The notes under the pieces are model-generated. The model saw only the letters and a list, made by a program, of their open reading frames with translations, made no database searches and was not told the origin of the DNA. The translations under genes were made by a program, and so were the position numbers. Below, piece by piece: positions 22,196 through 33,799 of a stretch of DNA of 64,000 nucleotides (the first letter of the stretch is position 1; the number at the start of each line of letters is the position of its first letter). The stretch covers positions 2,232,001-2,296,000 of the forward strand of contig JAEQBH010000646.1 in the NCBI GenBank assembly GCA_016808115.1, given 5' to 3'. This stretch comes from Tetrastigma voinierianum. Taxonomy: Eukaryota; Streptophyta; Magnoliopsida; Vitales; Vitaceae.

Positions 22196-22860
22196 GTAAG
22201 GGTGTGCATAAACAAGTGTTAATTTTTCCTATTGGAAAATACAGAGCTATGATGTAATTCTGATGCAATGGGATACTATATTAGAAGACCGTCGCACTTT
22301 GATAATCATCAACAAGTAATCGAGATTCGCACAACCACGACAATCACTCTTATTCCTTTGACACCAAGTCAGGTTTATGAAGATCAAGTGAGATTGCAAA
22401 AAGAGAGTGAACAAAAGAAAAAGAGTGAAAAAGAGAATGAACAAAAGAAAAAGAGTGACAAAAAGAAATTTACTGAAAACTTAAGACAAAATAAGAGAGA
22501 GACCAAGAAAAATGAGAGAAAAAAAGAGGGTATAATTGCATGATGGAAGAAAAATAGAGAGAAAAACCAATTTCTATGCAAAGGCAAGTGAGGTTAAGAG
22601 AGCGTTGATCTTAAATGCCTGCGATTCAGATTGCATAAAGGCACTTTAACACTAACCAACTTGACACTTTTCGCTTAGTTAATTGTACATCCCTACAGAA
22701 TTGAGGATGTCTTTCTCAAGGAAATTCCAAAGGGATTACCTCTTATCCGAAGGATCAAACATCAAATTGATTTTGTGCCTGGTGCTACCATTCCAAACTG
22801 ACCCGCTTATAGGAATAATCTTAAGGAGACAAAGGAACTCCAAAAGCAAGTTAGTGAATT
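22196..22860 (+). pseudogene. Gypsy-1 protease-RT linker, Lys/Glu-rich
   Basis: The frame 22268-22543 is rich in Lys, Glu and Gln (EQKKKSEKENEQKKKSDKKK). Linkers of this kind occur between protease and RT in this gypsy group. After it, FLKEIPKGLPLIRRIKHQID-like pieces lead to the RT, split by frameshifts. Confidence 0.7.
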
Positions 22861-22861
22861 T

Positions 22862-23700
22862 ATGGAAAAGGGATACGTGAGGGAAAGCATGAGTCCATGC
22901 ACTGTTCCTGTGATTTTGGTTCCTAAGAAGGATGGGACGTGGAGGAAGTGTGTTGATTGTCGAGCCATCAATAACATAACAATAAAGTATCGTTATCCCA
23001 TTCCTCGGTTAGATGATATGTTTGATGAGTTGCATGGTTCTTATATCTTTTCCAAAATTAAGTTGAAAAGTGGATACCATCAAATTAGAATGAAAGAAGT
23101 ACAGCCTAATTTTCAATCTTTAAAAAAAGAAGGTTTATATGAGTGGTTAGTTATGCCTTTCGGGTTAACTAATTCACCTAGCACTTTCATGAGATTAATG
23201 AACCACGTTTTGCTTGTTTTCATTAGAAAATTTGTAATTATTTGGATGATATCCTCCTTTATAGAAAGAACTTACATGATAATTTGATTCATTTAAAATC
23301 TGTTTTGGATGTGCTTTAAAAAGAAAGATTGTTTGCTAACCTTAAGAAGTGCACATTTTGCATCGATAGGCTTGTGTTTCTTGTTTTTTTTGTTAGTGCA
23401 CAAGAAATATAGGTTGATGAAGAGAAGGTTTATGCGATTCAAGAATGGCCAAGTCCAACAAGTGTAAGTAAAGTTCGAAGTTTTTATGGACTAGCTAGTT
23501 TCTATAGGCGGTTTGTGAAGGACTTTAGTAGCATAACCACACCGATAATCGAAGTCATCAAGAAGAATGTTAGGTTTAAGTGGGGAGAAGAGCAAGAAAA
23601 AGCATTCCAATTGATCAATGAAAAACTAACTCATGCTCCTTTACTTGCTTTACCTAACTTTGCAAAACTTTGAGGTTGAATATGATACTTCAGGTTTAGG
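22862..23700 (+). pseudogene. Gypsy-1 reverse transcriptase
   Basis: The frame 22862-23287 reads VPVILVPKKDGTWRKCVDCR, AINNITIKYRYPIPRLDDM and WLVMPFGLTNSPSTFMRLMN. A one-step frame change then hides the catalytic box, which is intact in the other frame as NYLDDILLYRKN with YLDD at 23239-23250. The thumb/connection follows (KKCTFC..., IQEWPSPTSVSKVRSFYGLA, SFYRRFVKDFS). Confidence 0.95.
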
Positions 23701-24099
23701 TATTGGCAAAGTTCTTATGGAAAAAGGATCTAATCTATCAGATATTTTAAAGCAAAAGCTGGGTTGGCAAATTAAATACTCCTGTTAATTTATGACAAAG
23801 AGTTGTATGCATTAGTTCAGACCTTGGAAACTTGGCAACATTATCTTTGGCCTAAGGAATTTTTTATTCACACCGACCACAAGTCGTTGAACCATTTGAA
23901 GGGGCAACACAAGTTGAATAAGAGACATGCACGATGGATGGAGTTTGTAGAAACGTTTCCATATGTCATCCGCTACAAACATGGTAAGGAAAACATCGTT
24001 GCTGATGCACTTTCACGGAGGTATAAAATAATCTCTACTCTTGATGCTAAATTCGTTTCCCCTAAACACATTAAAGAATTGCATCGCGAAGGATTTTAG
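23701..24099 (+). pseudogene. Gypsy-1 RNase H
   Basis: The frame 23803-24099 reads LYALVQTLETWQHYLWPKEF, FIHTDHKSLNHLKGQ and RYKHGKENIVADALSRR, all standard gypsy RNase H blocks with the catalytic HTDHKSL Asp present. The N-terminal piece near 23700 is shifted. Confidence 0.93.
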
Positions 24100-25210
24100 T
24101 GAAGAATATGTCATAGAAAAAGGTACCATGACAAGCCTGCAGCATGATGGGTTCGCTCGGGAAATAAGTCGTGCGCCTTAATTGTTCCATCCGTGATCAG
24201 TGAGGAGTCCATGGCTCCAGGATCGATGGGACATTTTGTGGCAGCCAATTTTTTGTGGGTTTTGAAGAACACTTTATCGAATTCCCACATGAAGCGAGAT
24301 CAGAGAGAATGTGGAGTGTGCATCACATGTAGGAAAGCCAAACTCGAGTGCAACCCCATGACCTTTACACATTCACTTCCTATTCCTAGTGATCCGCTGA
24401 TATTTCAATGGACTTGTGTTAGGTCCACAGGACTAGACGTGGTAGGATTCTATTTTTACGGTCAGGATAAGCCAAAGATGGCTCATTTTATCCCATGCCA
24501 CAAAATCCAGACGAGGTTTCTCTATGTCATGGTCAATTCTTTAGAGGTTAGATCAGATGGCATGCCTAGGACAATTGCTTCGGAACAGCATAAATTCTTA
24601 AATTACTTTTGGAAAACCTTGTGGTGTAAGTTAGGAACCAAGCTTTGTTTTCTACTACTTGTCATCCATAAACCGATGGTTAGACCGAGGTAGTGAATAG
24701 AACTTTGTCTACTTTGTTGAGATCTATCATTAAAAAGAAAATTAAAACATGGGAAGATTGTTTGCCACATGTTGAGTTTGCTTATAATCGTACTAGACAT
24801 TCTGCCACTAAATTTTTTCCTTTTGAGATTGTGTATGATTTTAATCCATTAACCCCTTTAGATTTATTTTTGTTACTATGTCTGAGAATGTTAATTTAGA
24901 TGGTAAAAAGAAAGCCAAATTTGTTAAGTAGATTTATGAGAAGGCAAGACTCAACATCGGGCGAAGGACAGAGCAATATGTCAAACAAGCCAACAAAGGG
25001 CGTCGTCAAGTTATCTTTGAACTCGGATATTGGGTTTGGGTGCACATGTGCAAAGAAATATTTCCTGCACAAAGGCGTTCCAAGTTGCTTCCTAAGGGCG
25101 ATGGTCCTTTTCAAGTCCTCGAAAACAATGACAATGCCTATGTGCTTAGATTCGGGCCTGAAGGAGTATAACTTCAAGTAAGCCACTTTTAATATCAATC
25201 ACTTTGAGTC
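24100..25210 (+). pseudogene. Gypsy-1 integrase
   Basis: Pieces of the HHCC finger (CGVCITCRKAKLECNPM, 24310-24360), the core (VVGFYFYGQD... region, then SDGMPRTIASEQHKFLNYFW, 24550-24610) and the C-terminal barrel (KGRRQVIFELGYWVWVHM, 24985-25045; GPFQVLENNDNAYVLRF) are in order. Frameshifts break it into at least five frames. Confidence 0.88.
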
Positions 25211-25258
25211 CTCGATGTAGGTGACTATTCGAGGACAAATCATTTTCAAGAGGGCGGA

Positions 25259-25993
25259 ACGACGGAGGTACGGGCTATGAATGGAGTGCTGATCCTTCGA
25301 ACTCACTCGCCCGATTTCACGAGAGGTCTGAGCTGAAGAGATTTAAAGAAAGCCTGTGTTGTTTTAATTCGAGATACCCAAGTAGAAGAAGCTCACGTGT
25401 TCAACTCCAAAGAGGAAACAAAGATGGTCCACCCATCGTAAATCCAATCGAACTAAGTTTTGACTGTTTATTTAATGATTCGTGTTTATCATACTGCTTA
25501 ATTTGCAACCAATGGGTGTCATTTAGTCATAATTTAAGTTGATGCAAGTGTTAATTGTTCCCGATTTTCTATCGATTTACCACGGCGTCATTCCCAAATT
25601 ATCTAGTTTTCGCTTCCTCAGATGTTAAGGGTGTGAGTTAGTTACATGAAAATCGCGTTTCAATTTTCGCCTAATATTTGCTTTCCTTTCATGTCAATTT
25701 TTTCGTCTTCAGCATTTTCGGGCTCATTTATGCTATTATTATCCCCCGATTCTACACATTACGCTTTTATAAAATCTATTATATTTCTCGCCTTTAAAAA
25801 TTCTTCGAACTTCTACCTAAGTATTCCAATACATTCAACTAAGATTCTATCAACTGACTCCATCACCGATCAGGTGTCCATATCATAATCTTGTCATAAG
25901 CACAGGTCGAGGTCATCCATTCAAGCCGAAGACTGTGCAGGTTCTCTTCCCAAGATTAATGATCATGGGTCCACCGTTGAGGGTTCATACACA
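25259..25993 (+). repeat. Gypsy-1 3' LTR
   Basis: About 735 bp, starting just after the CAAGAGGGCGGAA polypurine tract. Shared blocks with the 5' copy include ATTATCTAGTTT and AAGCCGAAGACT. Confidence 0.85.
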
Positions 25994-26108
25994 ATGTTAA
26001 TCCAACATGTACAAATGAGTTACTCTAATATCATATATCCATGTTCAGTAGAACATGATCATTAGTCATACTCTATACTAGTCTTAATTCATTATTGCTC
26101 CACCAACA
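25994..26108 (-). mobile_element. LTR-X (- strand), remaining part
   Basis: Read on the - strand, TGTTGGTGGAGC (26108) may be the LTR start. The next part, CATTTGTACATGTTGGATTA, aligns with 61440-61470 on the + strand and so proves that Gypsy-1 sits within this LTR. Confidence 0.55.
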
Positions 26109-26165
26109 ATGAAAATCATTAAATATGTCAATTAGACTTCAGAATTTGGGCTATGGTACTCACAT

Positions 26166-27119
26166 AATACTATAACTAGCTTAGTAGAGGTAATATGATG
26201 TAGATTGGGTTGGAAACTCTTGTTACGATTTCTACAATCACACGGGTCGTACAAGTAATATAGTGGACCAAAAGTCCACATATCGATCCCACAGGGAAGG
26301 TGTGGTTTAGCGAGTTAAATACCGACTCTGCGAGAAGTCGTTCACTATTTGGTACATTTCGATGGTTTCGATGACCCTAAACTAAACCAAATAAAACAAA
26401 CCAGCGAGTATAATCAATGTTCCACACATAAGTGTAGTCATCTAAATCAACAGTCTCGATATCGCCCCGGTTGATGCATTTGATTTATATTTATGAAGTA
26501 CTAATTATGTGAATATATACTTATGCTTGTCAAGGGAACACGTTATGAGGTTTACACTTTCCTGTCTCCCCTCAATTTCTCACACCGACTCCCTATTCTC
26601 CATTTGGTCCATCTAGGCTATTAAATACGATACTTTTTTGAGGCAGTTCTTTCCTCAAGAATCCTATTTCCCGGTCCATACAATAAGACTACCTGGACTA
26701 CGCTCGAATCGATCACCTCTCGGTCCATACGATCCTCACATAATGTTGGAAAGTGCGTTTCCTAATAAAATCCATTTATTGATAACCTTTACTAATTTCC
26801 TAAACTTCTTTGATTAGGTTAATTCAATCCCAGGTCTTGATTCACGCTTAAGAATCGAAAGCGAGATTTTAGGGCGTATTCGAGCATCACGAGGATGCCC
26901 TAGTAAGAGGATGAAGGTCAGAGTTCTCAGCATGTAATAGATTAACCAAGACCATAATCAGGGTTTTGACCAACGTAAGCAAATGCACATATTCACAAAA
27001 CCATTCTAAAAGATATATAAATCAAACATCGATTTAAGCGAGTCAACCACAGAGAGGAAAGTTTAGCTACTCATTACAACCCACAAATCTATCAAAATCA
27101 TGTCTATTACATCCATAAT
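26166..27119 (-). mobile_element. Gypsy-type leader fragment (Tat/Athila-like), part 1
   Basis: On the - strand the block CCTTCCCTGTGGGATCGATA near 26290, followed by a CTATATTACTTGTACGACCC block, resembles a boundary seen just before the polyprotein region of Tat/Athila-like gypsies. No coding motif is present. The 3.9-kb solo LTR separates it from the rest at 31038-31407. Confidence 0.4.
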
Positions 27120-28029
27120 TGTAACACCCCGAAATATACCCTAGTCGTTTTCGACATGTTTAGGGTATATTAAAAAGCTAAATAGGAATTTTCAGAAAAT
27201 AAAATGAGAGACCCGAAAGGAATATTAGAGACAAGGGTAAAGTGGTAATTTACCACTAGAGGACATAAAAGGCATAAAACAATAAGGTTATATGCAATTA
27301 TGGAATTTGAGAAAAGATGGGATGCCAAAGTATAATATGTATAAGTTAGATTGAGAATAATAAAGAGAGAAAGGACCTAAATGCAAAAATGAGAAAAAAG
27401 AATTAAAAATGCAAGGCACGAACATGGCCCTTAGCTTTCGAAAAGTGGATAATATAATTGATCTCTCATTTTTTGAGAGACCAAAAAACACCGTGAAGAA
27501 GAGGGAGGAGGGAGGAAGAAAGAGAGAAGGAAGGAAGGAAAGAAGAAGAAGAAGAGAAGAAGAAAGGAAGATCAGGTATGAAACTAACATTGAGTATGGA
27601 TCTTTGGATTTTTGGCAATGGATTCTAACATTTAGAATGGAACTTTTGTCTGATTTGTATGGATATACATGTTTGGCAGGTTGTGGGTTGTAAGAAACCT
27701 AACCCTAGAATAAATTCTTATGGGATCAAGAGTATGGAATCCTCCCTTTGAGGTTGGATTCATGGTTAAAATGCAAGTAATTGAGTAAGGGTTTAGAACA
27801 AACCGTAACAAATCTTTGTGTTTAGTTTGTGTATGGGTTATGACCCATATTAGAATTGTTTTGAGAATAATTCATGAAAGGTTTTTAAAGAAAGATAAGT
27901 ATTGAAAGATGATTTGAGTAAAAGAGAAATTACAAGATAAATTTGGAGTGGTTTTGATGTGTATATAGATTATTGAGTTGATTTGGGTAGCAAAATACGG
28001 AAAAATGGGAGAAAAACCACCTTTTTGGA

Positions 28030-28700
28030 CAATTTTTGAAGGGTGGTACTGGTACCAAGCAGTGAATGCCCAGGTACCACATTAGTTACGTCAGCGAAAT
28101 ACTAGGTACCCGATCGCAGGTACCCATGCTGTTTTGGACTAGTGTTAATGTTTTGGCCATAACACTCATTTCTTATCCAGGTTGAGTGATTCAAGTGGCT
28201 GGTTAACATAGACTTCAAGGAAAATAAAACGATACGAAATAGGTACCTTCACATTATGACTCTGGGTGGCCTGAAATTTACTCAGAAGTGGGGGTACCAT
28301 AAGTGTTACTGTCGGCCCGATGCCCGTTATCGATCGCCAGGTACCGGTTGTTTGTTCGAACCGGTGTTTGTATTTTGACCATAACTTGGTCATTTCTTAT
28401 CCGATTTGAGTGATTCAAGTTGTTGGTTAAACTAGACTTCAAGGACAATAAAACACCCTGAAATAGGCACCTTCAAATCATGACTCTACGTGGCCCGTTC
28501 ACTCCAAAGTGGGGCATGTTAGAGCCAATTCCGATTTGTTTTGAACATAGAGTAGTCCCGGTTGTTTAGGACATAACTTGAGTTTCGGTGCTTTGATTTG
28601 GGTGATTCCAGTTGGAGAAGAACCCTTAGCATCTTAGCTTCAAAGGAATACAAAGAACCAGTGTCAGGTATGAAGTTAAGACCCCTGAAAAATGGGTATT
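28030..28700. repeat. Palindrome zone and 200-bp-scale repeats within the solo LTR
   Basis: GGTACC and near copies (GGTACTGGTACC, CCAGGTACCAC, AGGTACCGG) recur between 28044 and 28345. A block beginning GCCATAAC...TTTCTTATCC recurs at about 28155, 28374 and, weaker, 28569, spacing about 220 and 195 bp. Confidence 0.75.
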
Positions 28701-29129
28701 TCAAACTGTCCCTAATGTAATATGGGAAAAATGACTAGTTTGGCATGAAAATGCCATAACTTGAGTTCGGATGATTCAATTGGAACGATTCCAATTTCTA
28801 AGTACAATAGATTCATAGAGGAATAAGAATACATGAATGAGGTGTGAACACATAGGTATCATACCGTACAAGTATAAGAGATGCCATATGCAACAGACAT
28901 GAAACAGGAAAAGTATAGGAAATGCAATATGTATAGATGTATTCATGAAACATGAATATGATATGAAATATGAAAATGAACTGAAACATGAACATGAACA
29001 TGAAAAGCAATATGTCATGAACACAGAATGTGATAAAGATAAGTTATGAGTTTTGAAAGACATATGATAGTATGATTACCTAGAACCGAAGAATGAATGA
29101 GTGGACATTCGATCTGGTAGCCGGCTCCC

Positions 29130-29310
29130 TACTTTTTAGTGCTCTGGCGCCGCATTGCGTGGGCGGCCGATTCGGTCGGTGCTTTGGCACTCTGTAGTGT
29201 TACGACGCTTACATTACATGGGCAACGCGTTCTAATCATTAGCCGGCACTCGCTAGTGCTGCGACACTTACGTGCGTGCGGCGAGCGCGTTCTGATTAAT
29301 TAACCGGCAC
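29130..29310. repeat. GC-rich tandem repeat within the solo LTR, about 70-75 bp
   Basis: Units carry CGGCACTCGCTAGTGCTGCG and GCGCGTTCTGATTAATTA-like blocks, two to three copies. The GC content rises sharply here compared with the flanks. Confidence 0.65.
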
Positions 29311-29489
29311 TCACGATGATCTTCGCGGCACCTCGATCTTGTGTTGGCCACGCCCGAGTGCTCGTTGTCTTCATTAATGCTTCTTCATTCTTATGATTGA
29401 AGTGCGGGTGGTGAATAGTTATATGGTAAGATTCACGAGATAAATAATAAGAGTAAAGAAATGGGAATATTGGTAAGATCTTAATAGCA

Positions 29490-30300
29490 CCTCACAGACT
29501 GCCATACGATGTAGTACCTACGGGTACTTTTGTACAAATAAAATCTTTGTAGTACCTACGGGTATACGTATTAAGTAATATAAGTATAAGTTGTAGTACC
29601 CTCACAGTACCTCTGTAGTAAGGATAGGTTTTATAGTACTACGAACAGCCCGAACAAGTGTAACTACGAATATGATTATGATATAAGCTAGATAAATATG
29701 TTTGTTTTGGATATGTTACGAGATACGTATGAATACGGTATATGTATGCATTGTGATCACATGCACGCTGTGGACTAATGTCGGGTATCGATATGTATAC
29801 GCATAGTGATCGACCTTGTTTGTATTATGACTACGATGCGTTCGACCTTATAATACCTCTGGTACCTACGGCACACATAGAAATACATAGCTCCATGAGA
29901 TTTGAGTACGTATATGCGAAAACTGATAAGGACAAGTACGTGTATAAGTATTCCTATATAAGTATATGAATCTGATATAAGTATAAATATGTGCCCTTCG
30001 GGAGATATAAGTCGATGGTAGTACTCGTTACCTCAGTATAATGAATCACGTATTGTAGTACCCTACGGTGTACTTTTGTGCAGAATAAGCTCATTATAAG
30101 ATCCAGTAATACAAGTATAAGATCAGAAATACAAAATAAGTTACGTAACTGAAAGAAAAGTATGGACTTAGTAAGACAAGAATAAGTTTTGTAATAAAAG
30201 TATTAGATCCATGAAAACACGGGATATGCTCTAGTAATACAAGTATAAGATACAGTCATAGTATAAGTTACCACTTGACCCTACGGGTGCCAGTAAAGGT
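29490..30300. repeat. Short dispersed motifs in the solo LTR
   Basis: The motif GTAGTACCTACGGGTA and shortened forms recur at about 29510, 29550, 29595, 30055 and 30275, mixed with many ATAAGTATAAG units. The block has low complexity and no open frame of note. Confidence 0.65.
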
Positions 30301-31037
30301 CTAAGCTATGAAACTCCCTACGAGAGATGCAGACAAGTATCGATTACGATAGAAGTTCAAGTAGATGTCCTTTGGAATCTAAATAAGTATCGTCGATATA
30401 AGCATAAGTATGTGTCTACGGAGATTGGAATAAGAATAAATTACGCGAGCGTGTAAGATCCCGAGTAAGTATAAGTTTATTTATAAGTATAAGTTTGTTA
30501 TAAGTATAAGTTGATGCGAGTATATGAGATATACGAAAAAAGCATAAAGTTTGTTACAAGATAATTATGTATGTAAATGTGTGTTATATGAATTCATGAA
30601 GATTATGATATTTATTCTTGTTATATGTTTATTATGATTACGAGTATAAATAAATGTGTATACGTATAAGTTATAAGATATGTTTCCACTAAGCGTAAAG
30701 GCTTAGCACGGGTTCATCCCAGTGTAAGTCTGAGAGAAGACATCTGAAAACTTATCTGTTTGGGCCAACCTGTAGTAGGGTTCATCCACAGTGGAGTTCT
30801 GCGCTCACGAGATATGTAATTGAAAGTAAAGTTTTTGTATATGTATATGTAAATGGGACTCGATATATGTGTGTGTAGATTTTGATGGACACCACTCGTT
30901 GGTAGTTTCTTTTGTATGTATACGTTATATAAAAAAAAAAAAGCAATTAAAGAAGTCCCGATTATATAGTCTCGCGCCTGAACCCGAGTTCGGATCAGCC
31001 ATTCGGTCGGATAGGGAGTCCAGTGTGACTGTATAAT

Positions 31038-31407
31038 GAAGAGATGAGAAGAGAGTGAGAGTTAGAATCTGGCGAATATGTGAGATGAGAAATGCTCAAG
31101 CTCGGCTCTTGAGGTTGAATAAGGGTCCTCTAGTTGATGAATTCTTCAATATTTCACAAAATCCAAAGTAAAAATGAAAAAAACCACAAACCCTAAAGGG
31201 ATTCAAGAAGAAGAGAGGAGAAACCCTAAGGGCCGGTCTCCTCAAAATCTAACCTAAAGAGGAAATGTCTAAAACAAGTATTTGCCATAAGTTTTGGAAA
31301 ATGGGCAATGATGGCCTCAATCGAATTTGCTACTTGACACATACCATTCTTTGAGTGTGAGAGACCGAGTATCTTCATGTTGCATAATCTTCCTTCACCT
31401 TGGCGAA
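31038..31407 (-). mobile_element. Gypsy-type leader fragment, part 2
   Basis: This continues 26166-27119 across the solo LTR. On the - strand it includes CCTAAAGAGG, TAGGGTTTCTCCTCTC and TTCATCAACTAGAGGACCC. There is no open frame. Gypsy-2 lies directly to its right. Confidence 0.4.
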
Positions 31408-31672
31408 TGATACGAACCCCGTCAACTTGTGAGGAGACCCTTGATCGAATTTATGTTAGAAGAACCGCTCTAGTCTTCGGCTAGGATGGATGACCTCAAC
31501 TCGTTGCTTAAAGTGAAGCAAGAATCTTGGTATAGGAGGATGCCACAATTGGTGATGGAGATCCAATTGATAAGTCTTGATGAACGCCATGGAATAACCG
31601 ATAAGTTTAAAAAAGTTCTTTCAAGAACCAAAGAGAAATTTAACTCCCAATTTTATTCATCCATAATGTCCC
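31408..31672 (-). repeat. Gypsy-2 3' LTR, right part only
   Basis: It begins TGATACGAACC on the + strand, the complement of the LTR end CGTATCA of Gypsy-1. It matches 33800-34065 closely. The deletion removed the outer 5' two thirds of this LTR. Confidence 0.85.
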
Positions 31673-32366
31673 CACTATCATTCAACCATTGCAATTTATA
31701 AGGTTGAGGATGCTTACTTGTTGGCATCCCTAGTTTCTCCACCAGGGTTGTGCTAGCGACATTAGTGGAACTACCACCATCAATGATCACACTACATACC
31801 TTGTTTGGGACGTGGCACCTAGTTTGAAAAGTGTTCTCCCATTGCACCACATCATTTTCCTTAGCTTGCACTCTTAAGGCCCTCCTTGCCACCAACAAGT
31901 CTCCTTGGATAGCGTACTCCTCATCATCGGAATCCTTTAAGGATAGCATAGAATCATAATCTGATTCATGGTCTATTTCAATCTCACCATTGTCTTGCAT
32001 CACCATAACACTTTTGTTCGGACATTGGCTTGCTATATGACCCTTGCCTTGGCATTTAAAACAATTAATATCACGATTCTTATTAGTGAAAGAATCGGAT
32101 TTACCTTGATTTCCTTGGTTGGCCATCTCTTGTTTTTGTTCTATTTTAGGCTTGGAGTTGGGTGACTTCTCTTCCTTCCTCCATTGATTCGACTTCCAAG
32201 TGGATGAACTTGGACTAGGTGTAGAACGTGTGTTGCTACTGCCCCTCATCTTGACTTGATTCTCAATCTTGATAGTCATATTCACCATATCCTCCAACTC
32301 CACATAATGTTGAAATTCCACCACATTTTGAATCTCTCGGTTTAAACCTGCCAGAAACCTCGCCAT
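31655..32366 (-). pseudogene. Gypsy-2 gag C-terminal part and protease
   Basis: A 237-codon frame, the longest in the window. In order it has FLAGLNREIQNVVEFQHYVEL, a Ser/Lys-rich hinge, the zinc knuckle CFKCQGKGHIASQC (32063-32022), an acidic stretch, and the protease VIIDGGSSTNVASTTLVEKL. The frame then runs over the deletion junction into LTR sequence and stops after DIMDE. It is the best kept gag-protease here, but truncated before RT. Confidence 0.95.
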
Positions 32367-33069
32367 TGTAGCCTCTTAGTCTTCCAGTATTTAGCCAGCA
32401 TTGCAACCTCAAATGCTCCTTATAATATCTCCTGCTATGGTTGCCTTGCCTCAAGTTTTGCAACTTGTTGTACAACTCCTGGTAGTAGTAAGTTGGAACA
32501 AATCTTTTCCGTATTACTCTCTTCATCTCTTCCCATGTTTCCACCACTAGCTCCCTATTCTTTCTCTTATTCAACACTAGTGGGTCCCACCACACTATGG
32601 CATAATTCGAGAACTGTGGCCGATGACTTCACCTTCTTATTTTACCAGGAATGGTGTGACAATAAAAAACCATCTCCACCTTTCTCTCCTACTCAAGATA
32701 TACCTCAAGGTCATTCTTTCCTTGGAATGATAGAATCTTCATCTTAATACTACCCAAATTATTATCTTCCTAGTTCCTAGCTTCTCTAAGTCTCCCCCCA
32801 TACCTCATGTCATTAACAAACGAATCATTATCAATCTCATTCTCAAAACCATCCCCTTCATACTCTTCTTCTTCTACCTGCACCCCTCTTCTTGGCAGCA
32901 TCTCCCTTCTACGCCTTGTTAGAGGGTTTTGTGGGTGCTCGGAGCTTTGTTCTACCCTCTCATGGAATTGTTCCATAAACATCCTCTTTACTTCACTAGT
33001 AAAGGCCTCTCTAATAAACTTCATGTCAATTCCTCCCGTCAAACCTTCGAATGCGCTGTTGTTTGACAT
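32263..33069 (-). pseudogene. Gypsy-2 gag N-terminal part
   Basis: Gag starts MSNNSAFEGLTGGIDMKFIR (start codon complement 33067-33069), in a frame that runs to 32770 and ends in an acidic tail and DMRYGGRLREARN. After a gap the capsid part follows in 32595-32263 (WWDPLVLNKRKNRELVVETW, RKRFVPTYYYQELYNKLQNL, RQGNHS). Another frameshift links it to the 237-codon frame. The capsid core is therefore spread over three frames. Confidence 0.92.
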
Positions 33070-33778
33070 ATTACTGCAAAAAACAAGGTTAGAAAAAAAA
33101 AATAAGACCTCACAAATCACTCCCTCACGTGTTTCACTCGAAGAATGATTCACTCAGTTCACTCGTGTTTTCACACAATTTATTTGCCTTTTTCTCACTC
33201 TAATATTCTTACCACTCTTGCCTTTTTCCACTCATAATATATGTTTCGGTTCTTTTGAAACTAATCAAACAAATAAGATTTTTTTTTTGAAACAAAAACC
33301 TATCAAAGGACAAGTTGGTGGCGTTAACCAATATTCAAGCTTTACTTAAAGCAACAAAAGTTAGGGTCACTAACAAAAAAGGACACCAAAAATGTCTCAA
33401 TTCATTACCAATTTTTTTTTATACTATGGTGGGGACTTGATTTCCAGCAACTAGAATGGTGATAAACGTATAGGAAAAATAAATAAATTCTTGACTTAAT
33501 AACTTTTTTTTTTTTTGCTGACCAGATCCTTTTCCTTTACTTTCCCCTTTATTTATTTATTTTTTTTGTAACTTGGGATGGAAGGTTCAATAAAAAGGAA
33601 GAAAAGCAAAAATTATATCCGATTAAGAATGAAGGAAATTGGACTTGGGATGGAGTAGAGAATAGGTTATGAATGAAATTGGGGGTTGAACGGATTTTAC
33701 AAGGAACGGATGAAAGAGGTGACTAAGTTGGGTTCGGACAAAGGAAAAACATAAAATATAGGCAAACCGGAAAATAGA

Positions 33779-33799
33779 ACTTGTTGCTCTAATAGCAAA
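33779..33799 (-). other. Gypsy-2 primer binding region
   Basis: On the - strand the region reads ...TTTGCTATTAGAGCAACAAG next to the LTR, against TTGGTATCAAAGCAACAAG in Gypsy-1. It is a mutated initiator-tRNA-Met-like site. Confidence 0.7.

Larger units (their letters stand above)
19471..25993 (+). mobile_element. Gypsy-1: Ty3/gypsy retrotransposon, decayed
   Basis: The order is 5' LTR, primer binding site, gag with CCHC, protease, RT, RNase H, integrase, polypurine tract (CAAGAGGGCGGAA near 25247) and 3' LTR. Integrase after RNase H gives the gypsy type. The C-terminal end DVGDYSRTNHFQEGG resembles the tail of gypsy polyproteins and no chromodomain is visible. The site is inside LTR-X. A possible AATGT duplication at the ends is not secure because the LTR start is uncertain by a few bases. 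Confidence 0.92.
27120..31032 (+). mobile_element. 3.9-kb solo LTR of a Tekay/Del-like gypsy family
   Basis: The sequence begins TGTAACACCCCGAAATATAC and is flanked by a perfect 5-bp duplication ATAAT (27115-27119 and 31033-31037). There is no internal domain. It is related to the 2.9-kb LTRs at 35090-43673 (opposite strand): both start TGTAAC(A/G)CCCC, then carry a GA-rich AGAAGAAGAAGAG block, a palindrome zone and GCCATAACTT...TTTCTTATCC blocks in the same order. It formed by recombination between two LTRs. The end is GACTGT instead of the expected CA. Confidence 0.85.

Noticed and set aside
22384..22587. Phe/Ser-rich - strand frame
   Set aside because: It is the antisense shadow of the Lys/Glu-rich linker of Gypsy-1.
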